Shown here: positions 18,852 to 28,405 of the stretch, piece after piece
Layout: the number at the start of each line of letters is the position of its first letter
Numbering within the stretch: position 1 is the stretch's first letter
Assembly: GCA_963835555.1 (NCBI GenBank)
Contig: CAWIGC010000038.1
Span: forward strand, 372,001-436,000
DNA length: 64,000 nt
Direction: 5' to 3'
DNA from: Sulfopaludibacter sp963835555
GTDB lineage: Bacteria > Acidobacteriota > Terriglobia > Bryobacterales > Bryobacteraceae
The notes under the pieces: model-generated
What the model saw: the letters and a program-made list of their open reading frames with translations, nothing else
Databases searched by the model: none
What the model was told of the DNA's origin: nothing
Made by a program: the position numbers and the translations under genes

Positions 18852-19402
18852 ATGCGACTGTTTACGGGACTGGACCTGCCCGCCGAGGTGGTCGGCAATC
18901 TGGAGCAACTGCTGCGGCAGCTTCGCCCCGCGGCGCGCATCGGATGGAGCCCTCCGGCCAACCTCCACATCACCACCAAGTTCATCGGCGAATGGCCGGA
19001 GGAACGGCTCGGCGAACTCCAGCAGGCGCTGGCATCGCTACCCGCGCGGCCGCCCGTTCCGGTTCACATTCGCAAGGTGGGCTTCTTTCCCAATCCGCAT
19101 TCGCCGCGCGTCTTCTGGTGCGGCATAGAAGCGCCCGGGTTGCCCGAACTCGCCGCCGATACCGACCGCGCCACAGCGGCGCTGGGCGTAGCCAGAGAAC
19201 AGCGCGATTTCTCCCCGCATTTGACGCTGGCCCGCATTAAGGAGAAGCTGGACCTGCAGCCCTTGCGCGAAGCTATCGCCGCCCAGCCCTCGCTGGAGTT
19301 CGGACGAGTTCACCGCCGCGCAGCTTCTTTTTGTATCGCAGCCAGTTGCATCCCAGCGGTTCCGTGTACACTAAACTTGCGGAATTTCCGTTCTCAAAAT
19401 GA
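18852..19402 (+). CDS. thpR: RNA 2',3'-cyclic phosphodiesterase (frameshifted)
   Basis: 2H phosphoesterase of the ThpR/LigT family, hydrolysing 2',3'-cyclic ends on RNA. The two HxT(x) motifs are HITTKF (near residue 37) and HLTLARIK (near 123); MRLFTGLDLP is the family's start. After QPSLEFG the frame breaks. Removing one base near 19304 and one near 19325 restores EFTAAQLFLYRSQLHPSGS, VYTKLAEFPFSK and a TGA that overlaps the plsY ATG (ATGA at 19399-19402). Both insertions look like sequencing errors. Confidence 0.88.
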
Positions 19403-20001
19403 ACCCTGCGCTCGCTTTGTTGACGGCCTACCTGTTGGGGGCCATTCCGTTCGGATATCTCCTGGTGAAGTGGAAAACCGGCGCCGATGTGCGCTCTTCC
19501 GGCAGCGGGAACATCGGCGCCACCAATGTCCTGCGGACTACCGGGCGCACCGCCGGCGTGCTCACGCTGCTGCTCGATATCGCCAAGGGATATTTCGCAG
19601 TCTGGGTCGCCGGGCGGCTTACGGACCACAGCGCGCTCTGGATGAGCGCCGCCGCCCTGGCCGTAATGGCCGGCCACGCCTATCCGGTGTTTTTGAAATT
19701 TCAGGGCGGGAAAGCGGTGGCCAGCTTCGTGGGGGCTTTCCTTTGCCTCACGCCCCTTCCTTTGGCTGCCATTCTGGTGGTCTTCGTGGGAACGGTCCTC
19801 GCCACCCGCCACATCTCCATGGGCTCGATCGTGGCTGCGGCTACGTTTCCTCTGGCCGTGTGGCTGATTCTGCAACCTTCTATGTATGTAGTGATTGCCG
19901 CGATCCTGGCGGGGGTATTTATTATCTACAAACATAAGAGCAACATACAAAGGCTTCGCGACGGTTCTGAACACGTATTCCGTTTCGGAAGCGGCTCGTG
20001 A
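19399..20001 (+). CDS. plsY: Glycerol-3-phosphate acyltransferase PlsY
   Basis: 200-aa membrane enzyme that acylates glycerol-3-phosphate from acyl-phosphate, the first step of phospholipid synthesis. PlsY motifs: GAIPFGYLLVKW, SGSGNIGATNVLRTTGR, GHAYPVFLKFQGGKAVA and TRHISMGSIVAA, among about five TM segments. It is coupled upstream to thpR (ATGA) and downstream to gpsA (GTGA), which makes its substrate. Confidence 0.95.
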   Translation: MNPALALLTAYLLGAIPFGYLLVKWKTGADVRSSGSGNIGATNVLRTTGRTAGVLTLLLDIAKGYFAVWVAGRLTDHSALWMSAAALAVMAGHAYPVFLKFQGGKAVASFVGAFLCLTPLPLAAILVVFVGTVLATRHISMGSIVAAATFPLAVWLILQPSMYVVIAAILAGVFIIYKHKSNIQRLRDGSEHVFRFGSGS

Positions 20002-20997
20002 AGGGCCTTGCGATCATTGGCGGAGGAAGTTGGGGGACGGCGCTGGCCGTCGTGCTGGCCCCGCGCTTTCCCGATGTCCGGCTTTGGGTCTACGAGCAGG
20101 ACTTGGCGGCCCGCATGGCCGTAACTCGCGAAAACGATGTCTATCTTGCCGGCGCGCCTGCTTCCTACTCATGTAAGAATAACCAGCGATCTGGCCACCG
20201 CCCTGGATGGCGCAGATATCGTCCTGAGTGTGATGCCATCCCACCTGGTGCGCTCCCTCTACACCCGGATGCTGCCGTTTCTTAATGATTCCATGGTGTT
20301 TGTGAGTGCCACCAAGGGCCTGGAGAACGGCACATTACTACGAGTATCGGAGATCATCGGGGAGGTTCTGCAGCCTGCCTTCGATCCTCGCGTGGCAGTC
20401 ATTTCCGGCCCTACTTTTGCTCGCGAAGTGGCTTGTTTTGAGCCCACTGCGCTGGTAGTGGCGGGTCGCGACGAAGCCCTCCCGTCGGCCATCCAGGCAG
20501 CTTTCTCCGGCCCCACTTTCCGTCTCTACACCAGCACAGATCCTATTGGTGTAGAAATTGGCGGTTCCATTAAAAATGTTGTTGCCATCGGCGCGGGAGT
20601 GTTAAATGGAATGGGACTGGGGCACAATGCCACGGCAGCGCTCATCACCCGTGGTTTGGCGGAGATGAACCGGCTGGCGCTGGCCATGGGTGGGAGACCC
20701 CAGACTCTGGCGGGGTTGGCCGGTCTGGGCGATCTGGTTTTGACGTGCACCGGCGATCTCAGCAGGAATCGCGCTGTCGGCGCCGCGCTGGCGCACGGGC
20801 GCAAACTCGACGAGATTGTCAGTTCCATGAAAATGGTGGCCGAGGGCATTAAAACCACAAACGCCGCCGTGGATCTGGCGAAGCGGTACCAGGTGGAAAT
20901 GCCCATCTCCGAACAGATGTACCAGATGCTGCACTTTGGCCTTTCGCCGCGGGATGCGATTCAAAGCCTGATGGAGCGATCCCTGAAGGGCGAGTAG
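19998..20997 (+). CDS. gpsA: Glycerol-3-phosphate dehydrogenase NAD(P)+ (frameshifted)
   Basis: Reduces dihydroxyacetone phosphate to sn-glycerol-3-phosphate for PlsY. It begins KGLAIIGGGSWGTALAVVLA (dinucleotide loop GGGSWG) and breaks near 20156. With one base removed it continues LLPTHVRITSDL, VSATKGLENGT, ISGPTFAREVA, EIGGSIKNVVAIGAG (catalytic lysine region), LAGLGDLVLTCTGDLSRN and PISEQMYQMLHFGLSP. The start is a GTG inside a GTGA overlap with the plsY stop. Confidence 0.92.
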
Positions 20998-21048
20998 CCG
21001 AAAGATACTAAAAAGAAAGATATTTAACAGCCGAAAGCGCAACCTGGG

Positions 21049-21654
21049 ATGGACCAACGGGTTAAGACCGATATGGGGGCAACCGCGGCGGCCCTGGACT
21101 ACGATGCGGAGTTGATGCTTCGCGTCAAGGATGGCGATGGCGCGAGCTTCGGTGTTTTGCTCGAAAAGCACCGGTTGTCCGTAATCCATTTCCTCTATAG
21201 AATGGTCCAGAATCATGCAGTAGCAGAGGAATTGGCGCAGGAAGTGTTCCTGCGCGTGTATCGTTCCCGGAGTACGTACGAGCCGACCGCGAAGTTTACC
21301 ACGTGGCTCTTCCGTATCGCGACGCATCTGGCATTGAACGCGCTGCGGGATGGGAAGCATGAGAAATCGCAGGAACGGCTGGATGATGCCTCGGGCGACC
21401 TGCCGGTACGGCAGGTGTCGGATCAGCGGCCGACGGTCGAGGCGTCCATGGTGTACCAGTCGCGGCTCGAAGAAGTGCGCAGGGCGGTAGCTACTCTGCC
21501 GGAGAAGCAGAGAGCGGCCGTTTTGATGCACAAGTATCAGGAAATGGAGTATTCGCAGATTGCCCGGGTGCTGAACTGCTCGGAATCTGCGGTGAAGTCG
21601 CTTTTGTTCCGGGCGTATGAAAGCTTGCGCGCCCGTTTGGCCCATATGGCTTAG
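21049..21654 (+). CDS. ECF-type sigma factor
   Basis: 201 aa. Region 2: FGVLLEKHRLSVIHFLYRM, AEELAQEVFLRVYRSRSTY, FTTWLFRIATHLALNALRD. Region 4: VRRAVATLPEKQRAAVLMHK, MEYSQIARVLNCSESAVKSL, LFRAYESLRARL. It directs RNA polymerase to a dedicated promoter set. It lies 16 bases upstream of a zinc-finger anti-sigma gene, the usual pair. The regulon and stimulus cannot be read from the sequence. Confidence 0.9.
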   Translation: MDQRVKTDMGATAAALDYDAELMLRVKDGDGASFGVLLEKHRLSVIHFLYRMVQNHAVAEELAQEVFLRVYRSRSTYEPTAKFTTWLFRIATHLALNALRDGKHEKSQERLDDASGDLPVRQVSDQRPTVEASMVYQSRLEEVRRAVATLPEKQRAAVLMHKYQEMEYSQIARVLNCSESAVKSLLFRAYESLRARLAHMA

Positions 21655-21670
21655 GGAAGAAGAGGCGTTT

Positions 21671-22168
21671 ATGCATTGTCCCCTGGAGAGTCAAGAAGGT
21701 TCAGCCTTGCTGCTGGCGTACAGCTCCGGCACGCTCGAACCGGAGAGCGCCGTTCGCCTGCAACGGCACCTGGAAGCGTGTCCGGGCTGCCGCCAGTTCG
21801 TGGAAGATCAAACGGCCGTGTGGCAAGCCCTGGATTCCTGGGAGGCCCCGCCCGTATCCGCCGATTTCGACCGCCGCCTCTACCAGCGGATCGAGCGGCA
21901 GGTTTCCTGGTGGGATCTGCTGATCCGGCCATTCCGTCCGCTCATCCCCTCCCGAAGTCTGCCTATCGCCGCCGCAGCCGGCGTACTGGTCATGGCGGGC
22001 TTTCTACTGGACCGGCCCGCCGTAGCGCCCGCGCCTTCGCCCCAAAGCGCGCAGGTGGAAGCGCTCCAGCCCGATCAGGTGCAGCATGCCGTGGATGAAG
22101 TCGAGATGTTGAATCAGTTCAATCACCTGATGCGCTCCGAGCCCGCCGGCGCGACCTCTAAGATGTAA
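21671..22168 (+). CDS. zf-HC2 anti-sigma factor
   Basis: 165 aa. The N-terminal ZAS zinc finger is RLQRHLEACPGCRQFVED (H-x3-C-x2-C). A TM helix follows around residues 100-117 (LPIAAAAGVLVMAGFLL) and a short acidic tail outside (VQHAVDEVEMLNQFNHLMR). It should sequester the preceding ECF factor at the membrane. I use the ATG at 21671, preceded by GGAAGAAGAGG, rather than an upstream in-frame start overlapping the sigma gene. Confidence 0.85.
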   Translation: MHCPLESQEGSALLLAYSSGTLEPESAVRLQRHLEACPGCRQFVEDQTAVWQALDSWEAPPVSADFDRRLYQRIERQVSWWDLLIRPFRPLIPSRSLPIAAAAGVLVMAGFLLDRPAVAPAPSPQSAQVEALQPDQVQHAVDEVEMLNQFNHLMRSEPAGATSKM

Positions 22169-22171
22169 AGC

Positions 22172-22774
22172 ATGAATCGCGCTTTTCAACTTGCGGGAGC
22201 GGCGCTCCTGATGGCATGGCCGGGGTGGTGTGCCGATCAAAAGCCCAACAGATCGGCCCCGCCTCCCAAGGCGCGGCCGCCGGCTGCGGCGCCCAACAAC
22301 CGGAATGCCAGGGGCCCTAACGCCGGCGGAGGGGTTCCCAAGAACAATGCGCCCCGCATTAATACTCCCGGTCCCGCGCAGCGTCTGCTGCAGATGACTC
22401 CCGAACAGCGCGATCGTGCCCTGGAGAAACTCCCCCCGAAACAACAGGAGATGATCCGCCGGCAATTGGAAAGGCTGGATCGCCTTCCGCAGTCTGACAA
22501 AGACCGCATTGCCCGCCAGATTCGCGGTCTGGACAGCCTGCCGCCGCCACAGCGCCGCCTTGTGCTCCAGCAGCTCAACGCCTTCCGCAATTTGCCCGAT
22601 GACCGCATCCAGCCCATGCGCCGCGCACTCACGCAACTCATAAAGCTGCCCGAAGACCAGCGCAACGCCCGCCTCGAAAACGATGCCTTTAAAAAACAGT
22701 TCTCGCCCCAGGAGCAGGACATCCTCCGGGACCTTTCAAACAACTTGCCTGCGGACTATCTTCCCGGCCGTTAG
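22172..22774 (+). CDS. DUF3106-like exported protein
   Basis: 200 aa with a signal peptide (hydrophobic residues 5-19, ending AWPGWCAD), a Pro/Ala/Asn-rich linker, then a helical domain with repeated LPPKQQEM, LPQSDKDRI, LPPPQRRL and LPDDRIQP turns, the pattern of DUF3106. The function is unknown. It begins three bases after the anti-sigma stop, so it is probably cotranscribed with the sigma/anti-sigma pair and may act in the same envelope response (inference). Confidence 0.75.
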   Translation: MNRAFQLAGAALLMAWPGWCADQKPNRSAPPPKARPPAAAPNNRNARGPNAGGGVPKNNAPRINTPGPAQRLLQMTPEQRDRALEKLPPKQQEMIRRQLERLDRLPQSDKDRIARQIRGLDSLPPPQRRLVLQQLNAFRNLPDDRIQPMRRALTQLIKLPEDQRNARLENDAFKKQFSPQEQDILRDLSNNLPADYLPGR

Positions 22775-22873
22775 GCATAACCGAATTTAAGGATTGTATT
22801 TATTCGAGAATTCTGATACGTTTCTGGAACCATTAAGGTGCCGATATCCGAAACTCGGCTTCTGGAGGGTTTC

Positions 22874-23269
22874 ATGAAGAAGCGCGCGCCGCTTGCTCCC
22901 ATAACTGATGAGGTATACCAGCTGCGTCTGCGGCAGAAGCGAGAGGAAGTGCTCGCCGGTCTCGGCGTGAAGTTCGACACCCGGGCCCACATGGGGCGGG
23001 TGGCCGAAGACGACCAGGCACAGATTTCACACGAGGAATTCGTTTCCCTGCACCTGAACCGCCTGGACTACGGTCAGCTCCGCCTGATCGATGAAGCTCT
23101 GGACCGGTTGTCCTCCGGCGATTACGGCGTCTGTCTGAGTTGTGAGGAGCCCATTCCCGCCAAACGCCTGACCGCGCTTCCCTGGGCGCGCTACTGCGTG
23201 CCGTGCCAGGAACGGGAGGCTGCGGAATTAGCTGGGGATTGGAGCGAAACCAGTCTGGCCCTGAAGTGA
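22874..23269 (+). CDS. DksA/TraR-type zinc-finger protein
   Basis: 131 aa with the C-terminal DksA/TraR zinc finger CLSCEEPIPAKRLTALPWARYCVPCQ (shown here as two pairs, C-x2-C ... C-x2-C). An N-terminal helical part includes LRLIDEALDRLSSGDYGV. Such proteins bind the RNA polymerase secondary channel or have unknown roles. I start at 22874 because GGAGGG lies at 22864-22869; an upstream GTG at 22838 is possible. It faces trxA with a shared terminator between them. Confidence 0.82.
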   Translation: MKKRAPLAPITDEVYQLRLRQKREEVLAGLGVKFDTRAHMGRVAEDDQAQISHEEFVSLHLNRLDYGQLRLIDEALDRLSSGDYGVCLSCEEPIPAKRLTALPWARYCVPCQEREAAELAGDWSETSLALK

Positions 23270-23276
23270 AACGAAA

Positions 23277-23330
23277 ACCGCTCCCCCGGCGGCAGCAACC
23301 TTCAGCCACCGCCGGGGGAGCGGTATTTCT
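23277..23330. terminator. Bidirectional terminator between the DksA-like gene and trxA
   Basis: A perfect 16-bp inverted repeat (accgctcccccggcgg, 23277-23292, and its complement at 23309-23324) has a 16-base loop. It is T-rich on the plus side (tatttctt) and, read on the minus strand, is followed by a short T-run (ggttttcg). It should end both convergent transcripts. Confidence 0.88.
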
Positions 23331-23671
23331 TAAGCTTTTACCTGGACGTGGGCGTCCAGCATTTTCACTACATCACTCTTGCCCACCGCGCCGACGCGCT
23401 GTTCCACAACCTGGCCGTCCTTAAAGAGCAACAGGGTGGGAATCCCCCGGATGTTGTACCGCATGGCCGTATTGCCATTGTTGTCCACATCCAGCTTGCC
23501 CACTTTCACGCGACCGGCATACTCGCCTGCCACGACGTCGATGGTGGGCGCCATCTGACGGCACGGGCCGCACCATTCGGCCCAAAAATCCACCAGAACC
23601 GGAACGTCCGACCGGAGCACATCCTGATCGAAACCCGCATCGGTAAAGGTTAATGTGTTCTGACCTGCCAT
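23330..23671 (-). CDS. trxA: Thioredoxin
   Basis: 113-aa cytoplasmic dithiol-disulfide oxidoreductase. The active site is WAEWCGPCRQMAP, the buried Asp region is KVGKLDVDNNG and the cis-proline is GIPTLLLFKDG. Length and motif spacing match TrxA exactly. A GAGAGAAA-type site precedes the ATG. It converges on the DksA-like gene. Confidence 0.97.
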   Translation of the reverse strand: MAGQNTLTFTDAGFDQDVLRSDVPVLVDFWAEWCGPCRQMAPTIDVVAGEYAGRVKVGKLDVDNNGNTAMRYNIRGIPTLLLFKDGQVVEQRVGAVGKSDVVKMLDAHVQVKA

Positions 23672-23715
23672 TTTCTCTCCCTACGTAGATTAGAATCTTC
23701 GCTCGCAAAAAGGAT

Positions 23716-25135
23716 TCAAACACTCAACAGTTGCCGGTATAACGCCGAATAAGCCGCCGCCGAGGTTTTCCACGAAAAATCCTGGCGCATTCCCCGGCGC
23801 ATCATCTCCTGCCAACCTTGCCGATCCCCGTACGCCTGCGTGGCCGCCATCAGCGCGCCTAGCAGAGCCTCCGCCGAGTATTCCTTGAACTTGAATCCCG
23901 TGCTCTCATCGATAGTATCATCCAAGCCGCCGGTCGCGCGGACCACCGGCACCGTTCCATACTTTAAGCTATAAATCTGGTTTAATCCGCAGGGCTCATA
24001 CTGGCTCGGCATGAGGAACAGATCGGCGCCGGCTTCCATGCGGTGGGCCAGGGCGTTATCGAAGCCAATTTTGACCGCGATGCGGCCCGGGTGCTCGGCG
24101 GCCGCGCGCAGCAGGAACTCTTCGTACTCCGGTTCGCCCGAGCCGAACGCCACCAGGTAGACGTCCTCGTCCACGATCCGGGCGGCGGCATGAGCCACAA
24201 GGTCGATGCCCTTCTGCCGGGTGAAGCGCGAGACCACAGCCAGGAGCGGCCGGTCCATGGCCTCCGCGGGCAGGCCGAATTCGCGCAGAAGCTGCTCCTT
24301 GCAGATGCGCTTGCCGCTCAGATCTTCCGGCGGAATACCGCGCCGGCAGGAACCTGTCTGTTTCGGGGTTCCATTCCCGGTAGTCCACTCCGTTCAGGAT
24401 GCCGGTCAGCACGTCCGCCCGCGAACGCAGCGCGCCGTCCAGGCCGAATCCGAATTCGGGCGTCTGGATTTCGCGCGCATACGTGGGGCTAACCGTGCTC
24501 AGCCAGTCGGCGAACGAGATGCCGCCTTTGATGTAGCTGACGTGGCCGAAGAACTCCATGCCGTCGGGACGATACACACTGGCGGGCAGGGCCACATCCG
24601 CCAGCGCGGTCTTGGGAAACAGCCCCTGGTAGCCCAGGTTGTGGATGGTGAACAGGGTGCGGACGCCCAGATAGGTCGGGTCCGTGGCCGCCGCCGTGCG
24701 CAGATAGGCCGGCACCAGTCCCGCCTGCCAGTCGTGGCAATGGAAGATCTCGGTGCGGAACAGATAGCGCGCCACGCCCAGGGCCGCGCGCGCGAATACG
24801 GCGAACCGGATGTGGTTATCCGGATAATCCAAGCCGGTCTCCCCGTAGAAGCCCTTCCGGTCAAACAGCGGCGGGCAATCCACCAGGTACAGCGGGAACT
24901 CTTCGGCCGCCTGGTAGATGGAGGTATCGTACCGGGTCAGTCCCAGGTAAATGGGCAGGCTGTCGAAGACCCGCCGCAGACTCTTCAGATCGATGGAACC
25001 GTACCGCGGAATGACCACGGCGACGTCATCGCCAAAAGTACGGAGGGCGGTGGGTAAAGCTCCTACTACATCGGCCAGTCCACCGGTTTTCGCCAGCGGA
25101 GCGGCCTCTGACGAGACCATCAGGACACGGGCCAC
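23716..25135 (-). CDS. glgA: Glycogen (starch) synthase, ADP-glucose type (frameshifted)
   Basis: GT5 enzyme elongating alpha-1,4-glucan. The N-terminus is MARVLMVSSEAAPLAKTGGLADVV (shown only as the family KTGGLADVVGALP loop), then HCHDWQAGLVP and FTIHNLGYQGLFP. After RFLPARYSA one extra base near 24335 breaks the frame. Its removal gives EDLSGKRICKEQLL and then LAVVSRFTRQKGIDL, LFLMPSQYEPCGLNQ and VVRATGGLDDTI. The remaining glycogen/trehalose genes are about 33 kb away at the right end. Confidence 0.92.
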
Positions 25136-25165
25136 ACTCGAATTGTACCGTGCCGGACAGATGCT

Positions 25166-25718
25166 ATGATTGCCACTGAACGGTTGCCACAGAACGGTGG
25201 ATTTTCAGTGCAACGCGAACAGGTCCTGGCCAAGCTCCGTGAAAGGATTGTACTGTTCGCGGCATCTCATTTATCGAGGGACGTCGCCGAGGATCTGGCC
25301 CAGGAGGTGCTCATGCTCCTGCATGAAAAGTACGCGCACCTGGAGCGGGCGGAAGATCTGCTGCCGCTCTCTTTGCAGATAGTACGGTTCAAAATCATGA
25401 GTTTGCGGCGAAAGGCGGTGCGCCGTGGCGAGTATACTCAGGTGTCCATTACCGATATTCCGCTGCCCGACCTGGACGCCAACCCGGCCGATTCCCTGGA
25501 GCGCAAGGAAATGTTGGAACGGCTGGAGCGGTGCATCGCGCAATTGGGCGACCGCTGCCGCCAGTTGATCCGGCTCAAGCTGCAGGGCAAAACGTTTCCG
25601 GAGATACAGAAGCATCATGGGCGCCGGCGCACTCAATACCGTATATACGTGGGACCACCGGTGCCGCAAGAATCTGCTCGACCTGATGGGCGGCCATTGG
25701 GAAGGGAAGGACAAATGA
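25166..25718 (+). CDS. Second ECF-like sigma factor (frameshifted)
   Basis: Region 2: LAKLRERIVLFAASHL, VAEDLAQEVLMLLHEKY, LPLSLQIVRFKIMSLRRKAV. Region 4: LERCIAQLGDRCRQLIRLKL, GKTFPEIQKIMG. One extra C near 25610 breaks the frame; without it the gene continues GAGALNTVYTWDHRCRKNLL and stops at 25718 in an ATGA overlap with the next gene. Unrepaired, the frame runs into the downstream gene and creates a false 601-aa sigma/anti-sigma fusion. Confidence 0.8.
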
Positions 25719-26971
25719 TGGACCGGCAGGATATCCAAAAGCTGTTGGGCGGATACGCTACCGGCACCCTCACGCCCGAAGAGCAGCAAATCCTGTTCGA
25801 AGCCGCGCTCACCGACCAGGAACTGTTCGACGCGCTGGCCCGCGAGCAGTCGCTGCGCGACCTTTTGAACGACCCCGCGGCGCGGGCGCAACTGCTGGCC
25901 GCGCTCGATGAAAAGCCACTGCCCTGGTACCGGCAATTCTGGCGGCCCGCGGCGATCGTGGCCGCTGCCGCCGCATGTCTGCTGATTGCCGGCGTCTATC
26001 TCGCCCGGCCCAAGCCGCATCCCGCCGCAACGCCTCTGCTGGTTGCCGAAGTGAAGCAGCCGGAACCGCCGGCGGCGCCGCCGCAGACGCCTCGACCTGC
26101 CGTCGCCGACCGTCCTGCCTCGAGCCCCAGACGTGCCACGCCCATGAAAAAGGCGCCTGCCGAACCCGCGCCCGAGAACAAAGATATGTCCGGGCTGTTC
26201 GCTCCCGCGGTCCCTGCCGCTGCACCCGCGCCGCCCGCCGCCCGGAATGAAGCCGTCGCGCCCACGCCGTCCGCCGTCGCGACAATGGCAGCGCCGGCCC
26301 CCAAGGATTTCGGTGCGGTCGGAGGTGTAGTCGGGGGCGGGGGTGGCTCCGCCGGTTCGCTATCTGCGTTGCCGGAGGGAGACTCGAAACCGATCCCCTT
26401 ACAGAACGCCCAGGCTCTGTTCTATGCTCCGCAGCAGACTGTCGTTTCCGGAGCCCTGCAGGAACAACAAGCCGCCGGCCTCCAGCAGCAACAGCCGCGC
26501 GACAAGAAAGAGCAGCAGCGGATCGCGGCGCCGCTCAAGGCCCTCTCCGCCCTGGGAGCCGCTCGCGCCACCTACCTGGGCGTGAAATACACGGTGCTGC
26601 GCCGGAATGAGGCCGGCGATTTTGTGGAGGTGGAACCCAACCAGCTTCATGCCGGCGATTCCGTGAAGCTTCAGTTCCTTCCCAACGATGGCGGCTTCCT
26701 CTCTCTTTGGGACAGCGGCGTCCCGGTTCTCCAATCCGCCAAAGTGGAACGCCTGATCAAGTTCGATACTCCGGTAGTTACGTCCGACCGGCCGGGCCGA
26801 AAAGTTCTGACGGTGCAGTTTACGCGCGCCGCGCCGCAGACCGGTCTGATCCGCAACGCCGCCGAGCAGCAAAGCGCCACCGATTCCCAGGAGCACGCGA
26901 CCTACGTCGTGAACGCCAAAACGGATTCGCTCGCCCCCATTTCGACCACGATCTTCCTGACCTTCAAGTAG
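25715..26971 (+). CDS. Membrane protein with N-terminal anti-sigma-like domain
   Basis: 418 aa. The N-terminal ~90 residues (DIQKLLGGYATGTLTPEEQQ, LFDALAREQSLRDLL) resemble the cytoplasmic part of anti-sigma factors but lack a Cys/His zinc site. One TM follows (PAAIVAAAAACLLIAGVYLA), then a ~150-residue Pro/Ala-rich linker with a Gly run, and a C-terminal beta-rich domain (VEPNQLHAGDSVKLQFLPNDG, FLSLWDSGVPVL) like DUF4384 sensor domains. Coupled to the sigma gene by ATGA. It is probably an anti-sigma factor sensing the envelope (inference). Confidence 0.65.
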   Translation: MMDRQDIQKLLGGYATGTLTPEEQQILFEAALTDQELFDALAREQSLRDLLNDPAARAQLLAALDEKPLPWYRQFWRPAAIVAAAAACLLIAGVYLARPKPHPAATPLLVAEVKQPEPPAAPPQTPRPAVADRPASSPRRATPMKKAPAEPAPENKDMSGLFAPAVPAAAPAPPAARNEAVAPTPSAVATMAAPAPKDFGAVGGVVGGGGGSAGSLSALPEGDSKPIPLQNAQALFYAPQQTVVSGALQEQQAAGLQQQQPRDKKEQQRIAAPLKALSALGAARATYLGVKYTVLRRNEAGDFVEVEPNQLHAGDSVKLQFLPNDGGFLSLWDSGVPVLQSAKVERLIKFDTPVVTSDRPGRKVLTVQFTRAAPQTGLIRNAAEQQSATDSQEHATYVVNAKTDSLAPISTTIFLTFK

Positions 26972-27310
26972 CCCGGGCCAGCGCAGGGGATGCTTCGGCT
27001 GGTAAAGCCCACTTGGCCACCGCCAGGAGAGGAATGCGCGCGATCGATCCCCACCTGGCTTCCTGCACTTCCGAACAGAGGACGCCCTTCTGCCGGAGAG
27101 CCTCTACTTCGGCCTTGAGATCGTCACACATCAGGTAAAGCTCGGCGGCCCCGTTTTCTTCGCGGGATGAACTGCTGCTTCCGCCGGAGGCAGCGCGAAG
27201 ATCAGCCATCCGTGGCCGGCATCTACAAGCAAACCCGAGACATCCCGCAGGAAGGCGCGGTCCGCCGCCGCGTCCTTGCTGTACACGATTACATGAGCCC
27301 CGAAAATCAT
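26964..27310 (-). CDS. VOC (glyoxalase/bleomycin-resistance) family protein (frameshifted)
   Basis: Reads MIFGAHVIVYSKDAAADRAF, GLLVDAGHGWLIFALPPAE, then after a frame change near 27170 ENGAAELYLMCDDLKAEVEAL and ARWGSIARIPL. This is a single VOC metalloenzyme-like unit of about 115 aa. A further frame change near 26995 would restore the family ending GLYQPKHP. Both breaks look like deletions rather than insertions. The ATG is in an ATGA overlap with the glycosyltransferase stop and has AAAGGAG upstream. The substrate is unknown. Confidence 0.72.
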
Positions 27311-28366
27311 CCGTTGCTCCTTTCGATGCAGACTGCTTCCAGAAACTTCGCCGCCACCCGCGGGGCATCGAATTGCCGGACCCAATCCAGGCCCGCCCGT
27401 GCCTGCGCCGCGACGCGTTCCGGCGAACCATACAGTTCTTCGATTCCCGCCGCCATCGCTTCCACGCTCTCCGGCTCCACCAGCGTGGCGTGCGGCGCCA
27501 CTTCCGGTATGGCCGCGGCGCGCGCGGCCACAATCGGCTTGCCCGCCGCCATGGCTTCCAGCAGCACGATTCCGAACCCCTCCTGCACGCTCGGCAGGCA
27601 AAACAGGTGGGCACGACTGTACTCCGCCGCCAACTCCGGCCGCGAGACGTCGCCCAGCCATGTCACCGTGTCTTCCAACTGCAGCCTGTGCGCCGCGCGG
27701 TGTAGCTCCGCGGTGCAGGGGCCGCTGCCCACAATCCGCACTTCCAGTTGCGGGATGCGCGCGCGCAACAATCCGGCCGCACCCAGCAGCACCTCGATCC
27801 GCTTGCGGCGATAATGCCGGCCCGCAAACAGCACCGTGAACCGCTGCGCCGGCGGCGGCGTGATGCTCCAGCAGACGCCGCCATTCCGCCAGATCGATCA
27901 GCTCCGGGACCACCGCCGGCAGTTCCGCCAGTCCGTAGAGATCGCGCGCCCGCTCCGCCGAGTAGCGGCTGGTGCACAGCACGCGCGCGGCACGATGTAC
28001 GTGCAGTTTCTCGCAGCGCGCCTGCACGGCCATGGTCCGCCGCGTCAAGCCCCGCTCGAACCGCACCTCGTCGGCGATCACCCCTTTCAGCGATGCCACA
28101 TGCCGGGCGCCGCCGGCGATGCGGTACCCGTCCATATCGAAGCCCACCGTGAGATCGTATTCGGCCGAGGGGCGGAGCCCGCGATTGAACAGCAGCCGCT
28201 CCAGCGTGTAGACCGGCAGATGGCGCCGCGGCGTTTCGAAATCCACCCGGTGCCCCTGCGCTTCCAGCGCGCGCGCCAGCACGTGGATCCCGACATAGGT
28301 GCCGCTGCCGCGGCGGATATCCAAAGGCGTTGAAGTCAGGAAGCGAATGCGCAACGGTGTTCCCAT
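27307..28366 (-). CDS. GT4 family glycosyltransferase (frameshifted)
   Basis: About 350 aa, GT-B fold. The N-terminal acceptor domain is LRIRFLTSTPLDIRRGSGTY, RAARVLCTSRYSAERARDLY, then one extra base near 27860. The C-terminal donor domain is LFAGRHYRRKRIEVLL, VRIVGSGP, VTWLGDVSRPELAAEYSRA and QEGFGIVLLEAMAAGKPIVA (the E-x7-E nucleotide-sugar motif). The product and pathway are unknown. Coupled to the VOC gene. Confidence 0.83.
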
Positions 28367-28405
28367 GATACCCGCCTTATGTCACCATGAGAGCAGGACT
28401 TGCCG

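Noticed and set aside
25166..26971. A 601-aa sigma factor fused to an anti-sigma-like protein in one open frame
   Set aside because: One extra C near 25610 pushes the sigma frame into the next gene. Without it the sigma gene has a normal region 4 and stops at 25718 in an ATGA overlap.
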